In this document: one piece after another, positions 1 through 9,027 of the stretch
Position numbering within the stretch: position 1 is the first letter of the stretch
How the letters are laid out: the number at the start of each line of letters is the position of its first letter
DNA from: Tissierella praeacuta_A
Lineage (GTDB): Bacteria; Bacillota; Clostridia; Tissierellales; Tissierellaceae
DNA: 64,000 bases
Assembly: GCF_040396155.1 (NCBI RefSeq)
Contig: NZ_JBEBOY010000014.1
Location: 1 to 64,000 of the forward strand
Direction: 5' to 3'
Translations under genes and position numbers: made by a program
Notes under the pieces: generated by a model
What the model was told of the DNA's origin: nothing
What the model saw: the letters and a program-made list of their open reading frames with translations, nothing else
Databases searched by the model: none

Positions 1-57
1 TGTTTTAACTGCATGGTCATTACTGACTATGACATTATTATACTAGGAGTGATTTAT

Positions 58-969
58 TTGAAAAAAGAAGAAATTAAAAATTTGTTTGAAAATAAATCTT
101 TTGGAAAAATTTTATTAGATGAACTGATGAAAAATCATACTACATTTAAAATCGGTGGACCAGTAGATATAATGATTATTCCATCTAATGAAGAAGAATT
201 AATAGGAGCAATTAAATTCTCAAGAGAAAATAATATAGATTTTTTAATTATGGGTAATGGCAGCAATTTACTTGTTAGAGATGGTGGTATAAGAGATGCT
301 GTAATTAAAATAAATGAAGGATTTAATAATATAGAAGTAAAAGGCAATAAAATTTATTGTCAAGCTGGAGCTTTACTATCCACTATTAGCAAAGTGGCTT
401 TAAAGAATAGTTTAAAAAATTTTGAGTTTGCATCTGGTATACCAGGAACCATAGGAGGAGCTATTACTATGAATGCAGGAGCCTATGGCGGAGAAATGAA
501 GGATGTAGTGACTAAAGTTAGAGTATTGAATAAGAATAATGAAATAATAGAATATACAAATGAGGAAATGAATTTTAGATATAGAAATAGCAGAGTAGGA
601 GATGAAGGATTAATTGTCCTTGGAGTGGAATTGGACTTAGAAGAAGGAGATCACTCTTCCATTGAAGAACTAATGAAGGAATTAACATATAAAAGAACAT
701 CAAAACAACCACTTGAGCTGCCAAGCGGAGGCAGTACATTTAAAAGACCAGAAGGATATTTTGCTGGAAAATTAATTGAGGATTCAGGACTTCGTGGGTT
801 AAGACATGGAGGGGCTCAAGTTTCAGAGAAACATTGCGGATTTGTAGTTAATATTGATAATTCTACTTGTAAAGATGTATTACATTTGATTTCTGTAGTA
901 CAAAAAGTAGTAAGGGATAAATTTAATGTAGAACTAGAAACGGAGATAAAACTATTAGGGGAGGATTAG
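58..969 (+). CDS. murB: UDP-N-acetylenolpyruvoylglucosamine reductase
   Basis: FAD-dependent enzyme that reduces UDP-GlcNAc-enolpyruvate to UDP-MurNAc in cytoplasmic peptidoglycan synthesis. Seen: a FAD-binding stretch GNGSNLLV, then FASGIPGTIGGAITMNAGAYGGEM, the catalytic-serine region SGGSTFKRP and a C-terminal ETEIK segment; at 303 residues it has the usual length of the Gram-positive type. An ATG at 13 is in frame, but the TTG at 58 is preferred because AGGAG lies at 45-49, 8 nt upstream, and the residues before it do not look like MurB. The stop touches the next ATG (TAG/ATG at 967-972), so it heads an operon with the PHP protein, rapZ and yvcK. Confidence 0.95.
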   Translation: MKKEEIKNLFENKSFGKILLDELMKNHTTFKIGGPVDIMIIPSNEEELIGAIKFSRENNIDFLIMGNGSNLLVRDGGIRDAVIKINEGFNNIEVKGNKIYCQAGALLSTISKVALKNSLKNFEFASGIPGTIGGAITMNAGAYGGEMKDVVTKVRVLNKNNEIIEYTNEEMNFRYRNSRVGDEGLIVLGVELDLEEGDHSSIEELMKELTYKRTSKQPLELPSGGSTFKRPEGYFAGKLIEDSGLRGLRHGGAQVSEKHCGFVVNIDNSTCKDVLHLISVVQKVVRDKFNVELETEIKLLGED

Positions 970-1737
970 ATGATAAAGCTAATAGGTGATTATCATACCC
1001 ACACTATTTATAGCAGTGGTTTTAGAAAAGAAGGTAAACATGCAATAGGTACTATTAGAGATAATGCAGAAGCTGCCTTAGCCAAGGGACTTAAGGAAGT
1101 TGCAATTACGGAACACGGACCTTCTCATTATCTATATGGTGTCAGAGAAAAAAGAATTCCTCTTATGAGGGAGGAAATAAATAGATTAAATGAAGAGTTC
1201 ATACCTAGGGGACTAAAGATTTTACTTGGAGTTGAGTCTAATTTAATAGGATTAGATGGAACGATTGATGTAGATGAAAAGTTTTTTAAATATATTGATT
1301 TCTTAATCATGGGATATCACTATGGAGCTACTCCAAGAACTTTAAGTGATGGTATGGGATTATATGTATTAAATCCTATATCTAAAATTCTTCCTTTAGG
1401 TAAGGAAAAGGCCAAAGAGCTAAATACCAAGGCATATATAAAAGCCTTAGGTAAATATCCAATAAATATGATTTCTCATCCAGGGTCTAAGGCAGCTGTG
1501 GATATTGTAGAATTAGCAAAGGAATCCATTAAACATAAGACTGCTCTTGAAATATCTGCAAAACATAGTCAGCTATCTGTAGAAAGTATCAAACTTTTAT
1601 TAGATATGGACGTTATTTATATGGTAAATAGTGATGCCCATAGACCAGAGGATGTTGGAAATGTTGAAAAAGGAATACAGAAGGCAATAGAGGCAAAGTT
1701 GCCTCTTAATAGGATAAAAAATATTGAGATTAACTAA
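970..1737 (+). CDS. PHP-domain phosphoesterase (histidinol-phosphatase-like)
   Basis: 255-residue metal-dependent phosphoesterase of the PHP superfamily. Seen: an N-terminal metal site DYHTHT (residues 7-12), a second site TEHG, an HPG motif (ISHPGSKAAVD) and a C-terminal NSDAHRPEDVG metal site; these are the usual His/Asp ligands. The substrate cannot be told from sequence. The gene follows murB with no gap and is 12 nt before rapZ, an arrangement that is common in Clostridia and suggests a cell-envelope or regulatory role more than histidine synthesis, since no his genes are near. Confidence 0.85.
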   Translation: MIKLIGDYHTHTIYSSGFRKEGKHAIGTIRDNAEAALAKGLKEVAITEHGPSHYLYGVREKRIPLMREEINRLNEEFIPRGLKILLGVESNLIGLDGTIDVDEKFFKYIDFLIMGYHYGATPRTLSDGMGLYVLNPISKILPLGKEKAKELNTKAYIKALGKYPINMISHPGSKAAVDIVELAKESIKHKTALEISAKHSQLSVESIKLLLDMDVIYMVNSDAHRPEDVGNVEKGIQKAIEAKLPLNRIKNIEIN

Positions 1738-1749
1738 TGAGGTGCTTTT

Positions 1750-2607
1750 ATGGAATTTTTATTGATTACTGGTATGTCGGGAGCTGGTAAATCCCAAGCT
1801 ATGAAGGTAATGGAAGATATAGATTATTATTGTATGGATAATTTACCTCCTGCCCTTCTGGCAAAATTTGCAGAATTATGTTATGAATCTAAGAGAGATA
1901 TAGATAAAGTGGCTGTAGTAGTCGATATTCGTTCTGGTGAATTCTTTGAACATTTATTTAAAGGATTACAAGATCTAAGTGATAGTGGAATAACATATAA
2001 AATATTATTCTTAGATGCAGCTAATAATGTATTAATAAAAAGATATAAGGAACTAAGACGGCCTCATCCACTAAATCCAGAGGGAAGTATAATTGAAGGG
2101 ATTAAAGAGGAAAGAGAACTTCTAGAAGATGTAAAGAAAAGAGCAGATTATATAATAGATACTTCTAATCTGACTTTAGGGATGTTAAAAAAAGAGATGT
2201 CAAAGATATTTTTAGAGGGAAAGAAGTCTAGGAATATATCTTTATCAATTATTTCTTTTGGGTTTAAGCATGGTACTTTGTTAGATGGGGATTTAGTATT
2301 TGATGTAAGGTTTATTCCAAATCCTTTTTATATCCCAGAATTAAAGGAACTTACAGGAGAAGATAAAAATGTAAGGGACTATGTGTTTAGATGGCCTGAA
2401 ACCAATATATTCATATCGAAGGTTATAGATATGCTAGAGTTTTTGATTCCCAATTATATAAAAGAAGGAAAAACCCAACTTATTGTAGGAATAGGATGTA
2501 CAGGAGGGGTTCATAGGTCTGTAGCCATAGCTAATGAGATAGCTAAAACATTAGAAACCAATGGTCATAGAGTAGCAGTAAACCATAGGGACTATAGATT
2601 AAAATAA
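1750..2607 (+). CDS. rapZ: RNase adapter / nucleotide-binding protein RapZ (YvcJ)
   Basis: 285-residue cytoplasmic P-loop protein of the RapZ/YvcJ family. Walker A is GMSGAGKSQ at residues 8-16, and the conserved C-terminal domain GIGCTGGVHRSVAIANEIA is intact. In E. coli RapZ guides RNase E to the GlmZ small RNA and so controls amino-sugar synthesis; in Bacillus YvcJ binds and hydrolyses nucleotides and affects competence. Length is normal. It is directly followed by yvcK, the usual partner; rapZ next to murB fits a link to wall precursor supply. Confidence 0.94.
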   Translation: MEFLLITGMSGAGKSQAMKVMEDIDYYCMDNLPPALLAKFAELCYESKRDIDKVAVVVDIRSGEFFEHLFKGLQDLSDSGITYKILFLDAANNVLIKRYKELRRPHPLNPEGSIIEGIKEERELLEDVKKRADYIIDTSNLTLGMLKKEMSKIFLEGKKSRNISLSIISFGFKHGTLLDGDLVFDVRFIPNPFYIPELKELTGEDKNVRDYVFRWPETNIFISKVIDMLEFLIPNYIKEGKTQLIVGIGCTGGVHRSVAIANEIAKTLETNGHRVAVNHRDYRLK

Positions 2608-2619
2608 AGGGGAATATTT

Positions 2620-3624
2620 ATGAAAGATTTTAAATTAGAGAAAGAATTATCCACAGCACCTAAATTTGTAGTCATAGGTGGAGGAACAGGACTCTCAATA
2701 TTACTTAGGGGTCTTAAAAAGTTTACATCAAATATTACAGCCATAGTTACTGTAGCAGATGATGGCGGAGGCTCGGGAAAACTTAGAGAGGACCTTGGAA
2801 TGCTTCCTCCAGGGGATATTCGTTCTTGTCTATTAGCTCTTGCCAATACAGAGCCTACTATGGAAAAACTTTTACAATATAGATTTACAGAAGGAATACT
2901 AAAGGGACAAAATTTTGGCAATTTATTTATAGCAGCTATGAATGAGATATATGGCAGTTTTGAGAAGGCAATAAAAGAAGCGAGTAATGTATTAGCTGTA
3001 ACTGGTAAGGTACTTCCTATGACTTTGGAAGATGTAAAGCTTTGTGCTGTTTTAGAAAATGGAGATATATTAAAGGGAGAATCACATATACCACTTGATG
3101 CAATAAAAGCAGGAAGCAAAATAGATTATATTTATACTGAACCTAAAATATCTTACCCTTTAGAAGAATCTGTAGAGGCTATTAATGAGGCAGATTTAAT
3201 AGTCCTTGGTCCTGGAAGTTTATATACTAGTGTTATACCTAATCTCTTGGTAAATAATATAGTAGATACTATATATAAAGTAAAGGCACCAAAGGTATAT
3301 ATTGCAAATGTAATGACTCAGCCTGGAGAAACTGATAAATATAATGTATTAGACCATGTAGAGGCAATACTTAAACATAGTAATTTAGATTTTTTAGATT
3401 ATGTAATAGCAAATACAGAGGAAATTCCTATGGACACCCTTCAAAAATATATACTGGATGGTTCTAAACCAGTATTGATGGAACTAAATGATGAAGAAAT
3501 ATTAAAATCCAAAAATATAAAACTAATAGGTGAAAATTTAATAAATATTAGAAAAGATTATATTAGGCATGACAATATTAAACTTAGTAAATTATTAATT
3601 GAAATAGCTAAAAAAGAAAAATAA
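2620..3624 (+). CDS. yvcK: Gluconeogenesis factor YvcK (CofD-like, UDP-sugar binding)
   Basis: 334-residue member of the CofD-like YvcK family, needed in Bacillus for normal wall synthesis on gluconeogenic carbon and known to bind UDP-GlcNAc. Seen: the N-terminal glycine-rich nucleotide site VVIGGGTGLSILLRG and the conserved TVADDGGGSGKLRE and GDIRSCLLALAN motifs, and later VLGPGSLYTSVIPNLL. Starts 12 nt after rapZ. In Bacillus whiA would follow; here a terminator and unrelated genes intervene and whiA lies at 9028. Confidence 0.94.
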   Translation: MKDFKLEKELSTAPKFVVIGGGTGLSILLRGLKKFTSNITAIVTVADDGGGSGKLREDLGMLPPGDIRSCLLALANTEPTMEKLLQYRFTEGILKGQNFGNLFIAAMNEIYGSFEKAIKEASNVLAVTGKVLPMTLEDVKLCAVLENGDILKGESHIPLDAIKAGSKIDYIYTEPKISYPLEESVEAINEADLIVLGPGSLYTSVIPNLLVNNIVDTIYKVKAPKVYIANVMTQPGETDKYNVLDHVEAILKHSNLDFLDYVIANTEEIPMDTLQKYILDGSKPVLMELNDEEILKSKNIKLIGENLINIRKDYIRHDNIKLSKLLIEIAKKEK

Positions 3625-3645
3625 GCAGAGATGCTTATTTTTTCT
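3621..3645 (+). terminator. Rho-independent terminator after yvcK
   Basis: ATAAGCA, loop GAGA, TGCTTAT, then a run of T; overlaps the yvcK stop codon. It closes the murB-PHP-rapZ-yvcK operon. Confidence 0.75.
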
Positions 3646-3872
3646 TTTATAAAGATAAATTATAACTAATTAAATGATTTTAGCTTATTGAGATATCTTA
3701 AAGCATATTTTTAGAATTATATAGTTTCAATATGACCTTAGTCATGTATAAATATGAATTTAGTTTATAGAAATATCCAGAATTTTCATATATACTATAG
3801 ATAGATATAGAAATAGGTATATAGAGGTTTAATGGTGGATAATGTTAAAAGTACAATTGAGGAGATGATGGA

Positions 3873-4796
3873 ATGGAGGCTGTGGAAGTTGTTAATTTGA
3901 CAAAGCATTATGGTAAGGTCAAGGCAGTAGATGATATTTCCTTTGGAGTTGAAAAAGGTAGTATTTGCGGAATACTTGGACCAAATGGTTCTGGTAAAAC
4001 CACAACAATTAAAAGTATTTGCAATTTAATAATTCCTGATAAGGGTAGTATTAAAATATATGGAAAAGACAACAAGAGATCTACCAACCGAGTATCAGCT
4101 GTATTTGAAGGCACTAGAAATCTTTATTGGAGGCTAACACCAAGAGAGAATTTACGTTATTTTGCGGGCATAAGAGGCCTTGGAGGAAAGAAACTAGAAA
4201 AAGACATAGATATACTATTAGATAGATTTAATCTGAAGGATAAAAAGGATATTATGGTAAACAATTTATCAAGGGGAATGCAGCAGAAAGTTGCTATAGC
4301 CATGACATTGATTTGCAATACTGATGTTATTTTACTAGATGAACCTACTCTTGGGTTAGATGTCCAAAGTCATTTGGATATTAAGAATATTTTAATGGAT
4401 ATAACTTCTGATCTAAACAAAACTGTTTTACTTAGTACCCATGATATGAATTTAGTTCAGGATATTTGTAATGATATAGTTATTTTGAATAAGGGAAAAA
4501 TAGTTGCAAAAGATAATATGGAAAATTTATTGAATATGTTTAGAACTATGACGTATGAAATTGTACTTTCTGAAAGTATCTCAGAAGAAAACAAAAATTT
4601 CTTAATGGAATTAGACTATAAATTTTATTTTACAAATAATGAATCCAAAATAGAAATAGATATATTGGAGCTTCAAGATATATATAAAATCATAGAAGAA
4701 TTAAAAAGTATAAATATTCTTGTAAAAGAGATAAAGCAAAAGGATATTGATTTTGAGAGAGTATATCTAAGCTTTACAGATGGGAAGGTGAATTAA
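3873..4796 (+). CDS. ABC transporter ATP-binding protein
   Basis: 307-residue ABC ATPase. Seen: Walker A GPNGSGKTTT near residue 38, signature LSRGMQQKVAIA, Walker B VILLDEPTLGLD, and the switch histidine in STHD. After the ATPase core there is a C-terminal extension of about 90 residues, as in ABC-2 drug or lantibiotic exporters. The ATG follows GGAGATGATGGA. The membrane partner starts at the base after its stop. The ~230 bp between the yvcK terminator and this gene hold no gene, only AT-rich sequence that presumably contains its promoter. Substrate unknown. Confidence 0.9.
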   Translation: MEAVEVVNLTKHYGKVKAVDDISFGVEKGSICGILGPNGSGKTTTIKSICNLIIPDKGSIKIYGKDNKRSTNRVSAVFEGTRNLYWRLTPRENLRYFAGIRGLGGKKLEKDIDILLDRFNLKDKKDIMVNNLSRGMQQKVAIAMTLICNTDVILLDEPTLGLDVQSHLDIKNILMDITSDLNKTVLLSTHDMNLVQDICNDIVILNKGKIVAKDNMENLLNMFRTMTYEIVLSESISEENKNFLMELDYKFYFTNNESKIEIDILELQDIYKIIEELKSINILVKEIKQKDIDFERVYLSFTDGKVN

Positions 4797-5588
4797 TTGA
4801 CTAAGTATTTCTATCTATTTAAAGTATCTATAGAAAAGACCTTCAAGGAATTGAGCAGATATAAGTTTAATACAATTTCAGACATTATAATCTTTTATGT
4901 ATTGTTTATGGCAATGTTCTTAGGAATTAAAAGTTTTGGCATAAGCTTTGGAATTTCTCCTGTGGATATGGGAAGTAATTTAGAAGGATTTGTAGTAGGA
5001 TATTTTCTGTGGACAATTATGCTTATGGCTTATACAGGTGCAGCTTATGGCATAATACATGATGCCAACAGGGGGACATTGGAGCAATTAAACATGTCAG
5101 GTATAAAACTTTCCACTATAGTAACTGTAAGGAGTCTTTCTGATTTATTAATAAATTTTATAATCTCCATTGTACTACTATTTATTATTATGATAACAAC
5201 TAATTATAAACTTGAGATAAAGATATTTTCAATTTTATTGCCTATATTTATAGGGATATTTAGTATATTAGGTATAGGATTGATTTTTGGAGGTTTAGCA
5301 CTTATTTTTAAAAAGGTTCAATCTTTATTAAATATAGTCCAGTATTTTTTAATAGCTTTAGTTATGGTAAGTCCTGAAAATTCTATTATATACAATCTAA
5401 TACCTTTTAGACCAGCGGCAGATAAAGTCATGCTATCTATGATGAAGGGGTACTCTTTTATTGATTTTTCAATATATGATTATGGAATTATGATAGGAAA
5501 TTCTATTTTGTATTTTACTATAGGTTTATTAGTGTTTAATAAATGTGTTAATTTATCTAAAAGGCAAGGTTTATTAGGTCAATATTAG
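4797..5588 (+). CDS. ABC-2 type transporter permease
   Basis: 263-residue integral membrane protein with about six hydrophobic segments (first near residue 25-45, last near 230-250), the permease of the ABC pair. It begins with TTG directly after the TAA of the ATPase gene; GGGAAGGTGAATTAA provides the ribosome site within the end of the upstream gene, so the two are translationally coupled. Probably an exporter of a small molecule or peptide; which one cannot be seen. Confidence 0.85.
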   Translation: MTKYFYLFKVSIEKTFKELSRYKFNTISDIIIFYVLFMAMFLGIKSFGISFGISPVDMGSNLEGFVVGYFLWTIMLMAYTGAAYGIIHDANRGTLEQLNMSGIKLSTIVTVRSLSDLLINFIISIVLLFIIMITTNYKLEIKIFSILLPIFIGIFSILGIGLIFGGLALIFKKVQSLLNIVQYFLIALVMVSPENSIIYNLIPFRPAADKVMLSMMKGYSFIDFSIYDYGIMIGNSILYFTIGLLVFNKCVNLSKRQGLLGQY

Positions 5589-5633
5589 ATTAATAAGAAT
5601 TAATTAAGGACAATATGGCACTGTTTTTTAAAT

Positions 5634-5676
5634 AAAAAATCCCTTTGATATAAATCGTATAGTCAAGGGATTTTTT
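5634..5676. terminator. Bidirectional terminator between convergent genes
   Basis: A 15-nt arm AAAAAATCCCTTTGA pairs with TCAAGGGATTTTTT across a short loop, with T-runs on both strands. It sits between the ABC permease (+) and the gene at 5721 (-). Confidence 0.85.
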
Positions 5677-5720
5677 GCTGTATTAATATTTAATTTTTTA
5701 GATTAACATTAAAAATACAT

Positions 5721-6242
5721 TTATTTTTTCTTTTCTTCAATTAATCTTGATATTATACTTCCAGCTGTTCTTTTAGTTAAAGTATCATAGTTTACTTGAT
5801 AATTTAATTCACCAGCTAATTTTTTAATGGTTTCCATTTGCCTAGGAGTAGGAGGTTCTTCTTGATAAGTTGTATAATTTTCTTCTCCATCAGTTACAAC
5901 AGAATCTTCAATGGATAATTCTTCTATAGCAGTCATTCCAACATTGGTTAAGTCCCTAAGAACACGAGCTTTTGCACGAGTTGATGCCATTCTAATTAGA
6001 TGGGGAACTAAGGCAGAATTAACAGATTGAGGAGAAGCATCTCCTATATCTTGAAATTTTTCCTTATCTGTAGTAGCTATAGCCTTACAGATGGCAGTCA
6101 TATTGTTTTCCTTAGTAGGTATTTGGATTATTTCAACCTCTATAGATAAAAGATTTCTTTGATGAGCTAAATCAAGAAGTCCTTCATAAGTAACAAAAGA
6201 CTTTCCCTGCAAATTTATAATAAAATTTTCATTTACTGTCAT
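5721..6242 (-). CDS. Possible Rad52-like single-strand annealing protein
   Basis: 173-residue protein. The central stretch HLIRMASTRAKARVLRD with a following NVGMTAIEEL resembles the helix region of Rad52-type and phage Sak-type annealing proteins, and the C-terminal segment TPRQMETIKKLAGELN resembles the small helical tail seen at the end of some phage recombination proteins. These are pattern judgements only. Monocistronic on the minus strand, with GAGGTGATTTT before the ATG. No phage genes surround it. It could equally be a conserved clostridial protein of unknown function. Confidence 0.5.
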   Translation of the reverse strand: MTVNENFIINLQGKSFVTYEGLLDLAHQRNLLSIEVEIIQIPTKENNMTAICKAIATTDKEKFQDIGDASPQSVNSALVPHLIRMASTRAKARVLRDLTNVGMTAIEELSIEDSVVTDGEENYTTYQEEPPTPRQMETIKKLAGELNYQVNYDTLTKRTAGSIISRLIEEKKK

Positions 6243-6391
6243 AAAATCACCTCTAAATATATATTTCCCTTATAATAATAAAATAGTCGTTTATTAGCCT
6301 TAGATAACACTGGGGAATTATGGTAATATTATATCATATAGATAATTTTATTATATATTGTAATTAGTAAAAGAGTATAAGGGGGAATTAA

Positions 6392-6784
6392 ATGGATTTT
6401 TTTAAAAGAGACTATCATTTTATTTTTAATGCATCAAAATGGAGTGAAACTAGAGAAAAAGGGTACCTTAAATTTACTATTTTTCCTGTAATAGTTGTTT
6501 TTTTATGTTCATTATGGTATTCTTTTATATTTTTAAAAGACACAACACAGTATTATAAGCATATAATAAGAGGTTTTATTCTATTAAATAGCGGATCTGT
6601 ATTTTTATTTAGAAGTTTAGCTTGGCTATGGAAAGAATACAAATACAAGAGATATATTGAAAATGAAACTAATTTTACAAAAATTGACTATCTTATATCA
6701 ATAGTAAATTGTATTAGGATTGTTGGCAATTTTATTGCTGCAGCAGTAATCTTATATATAATGTATCGTCTTAGATTTGATTAA
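6392..6784 (+). CDS. Small membrane protein of unknown function
   Basis: 130 residues with three probable transmembrane segments (about residues 31-48, 62-78 and 108-126) and basic loops. RBS AAGGGGGAATTA precedes the ATG. No family recognised. It stands alone between a minus-strand gene and a 313-bp stretch without a gene. Confidence 0.6.
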   Translation: MDFFKRDYHFIFNASKWSETREKGYLKFTIFPVIVVFLCSLWYSFIFLKDTTQYYKHIIRGFILLNSGSVFLFRSLAWLWKEYKYKRYIENETNFTKIDYLISIVNCIRIVGNFIAAAVILYIMYRLRFD

Positions 6785-7097
6785 GGAAATGATGCTAGTT
6801 GATCTTAAAAAACAAAAAGGATCATATTCTAAATTTTAAAACACTTATTATATAAATAGCATAAAAATATAACATACAGTTCTGGTTGTTTATACTAAAA
6901 TATATAAATTAAAGATTAAAATTAGAAAAACAACTAAACAAATTACTAAAAGTAGAATCAAGTAATTTAATATATAAAAGGTTGAGATTTGTAAAGCAAA
7001 GCCATTAGTATATGAAGGGAGGAAATATGAGGATGTAATTGAGTAATTATATTAGGGCAATAAATTAAGTCTATAAACATTAAGGAGGAAATCAAAT
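6785..7097. other. Gene-free AT-rich stretch
   Basis: About 310 bp with no credible coding region. It contains a good ribosome site (GGGAGGAAAT) at about 7017-7026 followed by a three-codon reading frame (ATG AGG ATG TAA at 7027), which may be a leader peptide or the stub of a decayed gene. No clear terminator or promoter was identified. Confidence 0.4.
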
Positions 7098-7343
7098 ATG
7101 AATGAGCGTGAATATCAAAGATGGAAAGAAATTAGTAGTAAAGGTATTCTTAGATATGTAGTATATAGAGCTATTATTTTTACAATAGTATATATAATTA
7201 TATTTTTTATTTTATTTAAAGAAATCAATTTACTCAAAGAGTTTTTACAATGGTTTTTTGTTAATATATTAATATGTTTGACAAATTGGTCTGTGAATCA
7301 GAAAAGATATTCTAGTTATAATAAATTTGAAGATGGAAAATAG
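7098..7343 (+). CDS. Small membrane protein of unknown function
   Basis: 81 residues with two hydrophobic segments (about residues 20-39 and 49-63) and charged ends. A strong ribosome site AAGGAGG lies 9 nt before the ATG. No family recognised. It resembles the neighbouring 130-residue gene only in being small and membrane-bound. Confidence 0.5.
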   Translation: MNEREYQRWKEISSKGILRYVVYRAIIFTIVYIIIFFILFKEINLLKEFLQWFFVNILICLTNWSVNQKRYSSYNKFEDGK

Positions 7344-7393
7344 TCTATATTATGAAATATGAATATTTTTAAATTTAACAATGGTCTTAAAAA

Positions 7394-7421
7394 TAAAAAA
7401 CCCAGAGCTAATCTGGGCTTT
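7394..7421 (-). terminator. Terminator of the M42 peptidase gene
   Basis: On the minus strand AGCCCAGA, loop TTAGC, TCTGGGT followed by a T-run; lies just after the stop at 7426. Confidence 0.8.
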
Positions 7422-7425
7422 ATCA

Positions 7426-8451
7426 TTACTTAGTTAAATAAGCTATTCCAAGCTTTATTGTATTGTCTATTGCTTCAATATGAGTTCTTTCAAAACTATG
7501 GGAAGAATCAACTCCAGGTCCAATTAAGCCAACTTTAAAATCATATCCTGCTCTAAGAGCTGCTGAACCGTCGGATCCATAATATGGATAAATATCTATT
7601 TTATAATTCAAGTTTTCTTCCTTAGCTAAATTAATAAGTCTCTTTCTTAAATCATAATCATATGGACCAGAGCTATCCTTAGCACAGATTGTAACTGAGA
7701 ATTCATCAGATGTTTGACCTTCTCCAGGAGCTGCCATATCTATTGCTATAAATTCAAAAGTATTTTCTGGTATAGAGGCAGATGCACCATGTCCAACTTC
7801 TTCATATGTAGATATAAAGAAATTAGTTGTATAATTAGGTTTTATATTATTATCTACTAAATATTTAGCTATACCAAGTATGGATATGACACCAGCCTTA
7901 TCATCTAAATGTCTTGATTTAATAAATCCTGATTCAGTAACAACTACTCTTGGGTCAAAATGTACGAAATCCCCTACGTTTATTCCAAGTTTTATAGTAT
8001 CTTCCTTTGATGAAACTTTTTCATCTATTCTTATTTCCATATTGTTAGCATTTCTTTCTATTGTCTTAGTTCCTTCACCATGAACATGAGATGAAGCTTT
8101 TGTAGTCATTATAGTACCAGTATATTTTTTACCTTCTAAGGTTTCAATGGTTGCATGTTCTCCTTCTATGGTATTCCATACATATCCACCTAATTGGGTA
8201 ATCTTAAGTCTTCCATTTCCTTTTATTTCCTTTACCATACCACCTAAAGTATCTACATGACCAGATAATGTTACTTCTTTATCTTTATTTTTACCTTCTA
8301 TTGTAGCTATTAAGGCACCTTTTATGGTTCGTCTTGTTGATATACCTAGTTCTTTAAATTTTTCTTCTACAAATAATATAGCCTTTTCTGTGTTACCAGT
8401 AGGACTGGGTGTTTTTAATAATTTTTCTAAATTTTCAACGATGTAATTCAT
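7426..8451 (-). CDS. M42 family metallopeptidase (aminopeptidase)
   Basis: 341-residue cytoplasmic di-metal aminopeptidase of the M42 family (FrvX/PepA-like), which trims peptides at the N terminus. Metal ligands and catalytic residues are visible: SGHVDTLGG, the bridging aspartate in HLDDKAGV, the catalytic glutamates in YEEVGHGA, AIDMAAPG and the C-terminal histidine in SSHSFERTH. Length is typical. AAGGGAGGTATT precedes the ATG. Monocistronic, with its own terminator downstream. Confidence 0.9.
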   Translation of the reverse strand: MNYIVENLEKLLKTPSPTGNTEKAILFVEEKFKELGISTRRTIKGALIATIEGKNKDKEVTLSGHVDTLGGMVKEIKGNGRLKITQLGGYVWNTIEGEHATIETLEGKKYTGTIMTTKASSHVHGEGTKTIERNANNMEIRIDEKVSSKEDTIKLGINVGDFVHFDPRVVVTESGFIKSRHLDDKAGVISILGIAKYLVDNNIKPNYTTNFFISTYEEVGHGASASIPENTFEFIAIDMAAPGEGQTSDEFSVTICAKDSSGPYDYDLRKRLINLAKEENLNYKIDIYPYYGSDGSAALRAGYDFKVGLIGPGVDSSHSFERTHIEAIDNTIKLGIAYLTK

Positions 8452-8603
8452 ATATAATACCTCCCTTTAGGTTATCTATGTATATATTATATTGCATTAT
8501 AATTATAAGTCAAAATCATTTAGCAAATCTGTGCATAATATAGTATAATTAAGTCAATATGATTTTTGAAAATAATTTATTAATATATTGGGAGTTGGTT
8601 TCA

Positions 8604-9011
8604 ATGATAGAAGAAGTAAGTTCTGGAGGTGTTGTAGTATTTGGCAATACAATATTACTTTTAAAAAAATTTAATGGTGATTGGGTATTACCTAAGGGCA
8701 GAGTAGAGAAAGATGAAAGTGTACAAGAAGCTGCACTAAGGGAAGTATTGGAGGAATCTGGTGTAAAGGGTGAAATAATTAAGTATATAGGTTTAGTTCA
8801 TTACAAATATAAAAACTTAAAAGAAGATGAAATGGTTTATAAAACCGTTCATTGGTATCTAATGAAGACAAATAGCATGGATTGCACTCCTCAGAAAAAG
8901 GAAGGATTTGTTGATGCCTTATTTGTTCACATAGATAAGGTTAAGGATTTAGTAAGATACCAGGATGAGAGAAATATAATTATTAAAGGATTAAATATGT
9001 TACAATCTTAA
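8604..9011 (+). CDS. Nudix hydrolase (YvcI-like position)
   Basis: 135-residue Nudix protein. The Nudix box is complete: GRVEKDESVQEAALREVLEESGV fits G-x5-E-x7-RE-x2-EE-x-G. It hydrolyses a nucleoside diphosphate linked to another group, substrate unknown. An in-frame ATG at 8559 exists, but the ATG at 8604 is chosen because GGAG lies at 8591 and MIEEVSSGGVVVF is the usual family start. It precedes whiA by 16 nt, the same relation as yvcI in the Bacillus yvc operon. A TATAAT-like box lies near 8541. Confidence 0.88.
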   Translation: MIEEVSSGGVVVFGNTILLLKKFNGDWVLPKGRVEKDESVQEAALREVLEESGVKGEIIKYIGLVHYKYKNLKEDEMVYKTVHWYLMKTNSMDCTPQKKEGFVDALFVHIDKVKDLVRYQDERNIIIKGLNMLQS

Positions 9012-9027
9012 ACAATGGGGTGATTTC

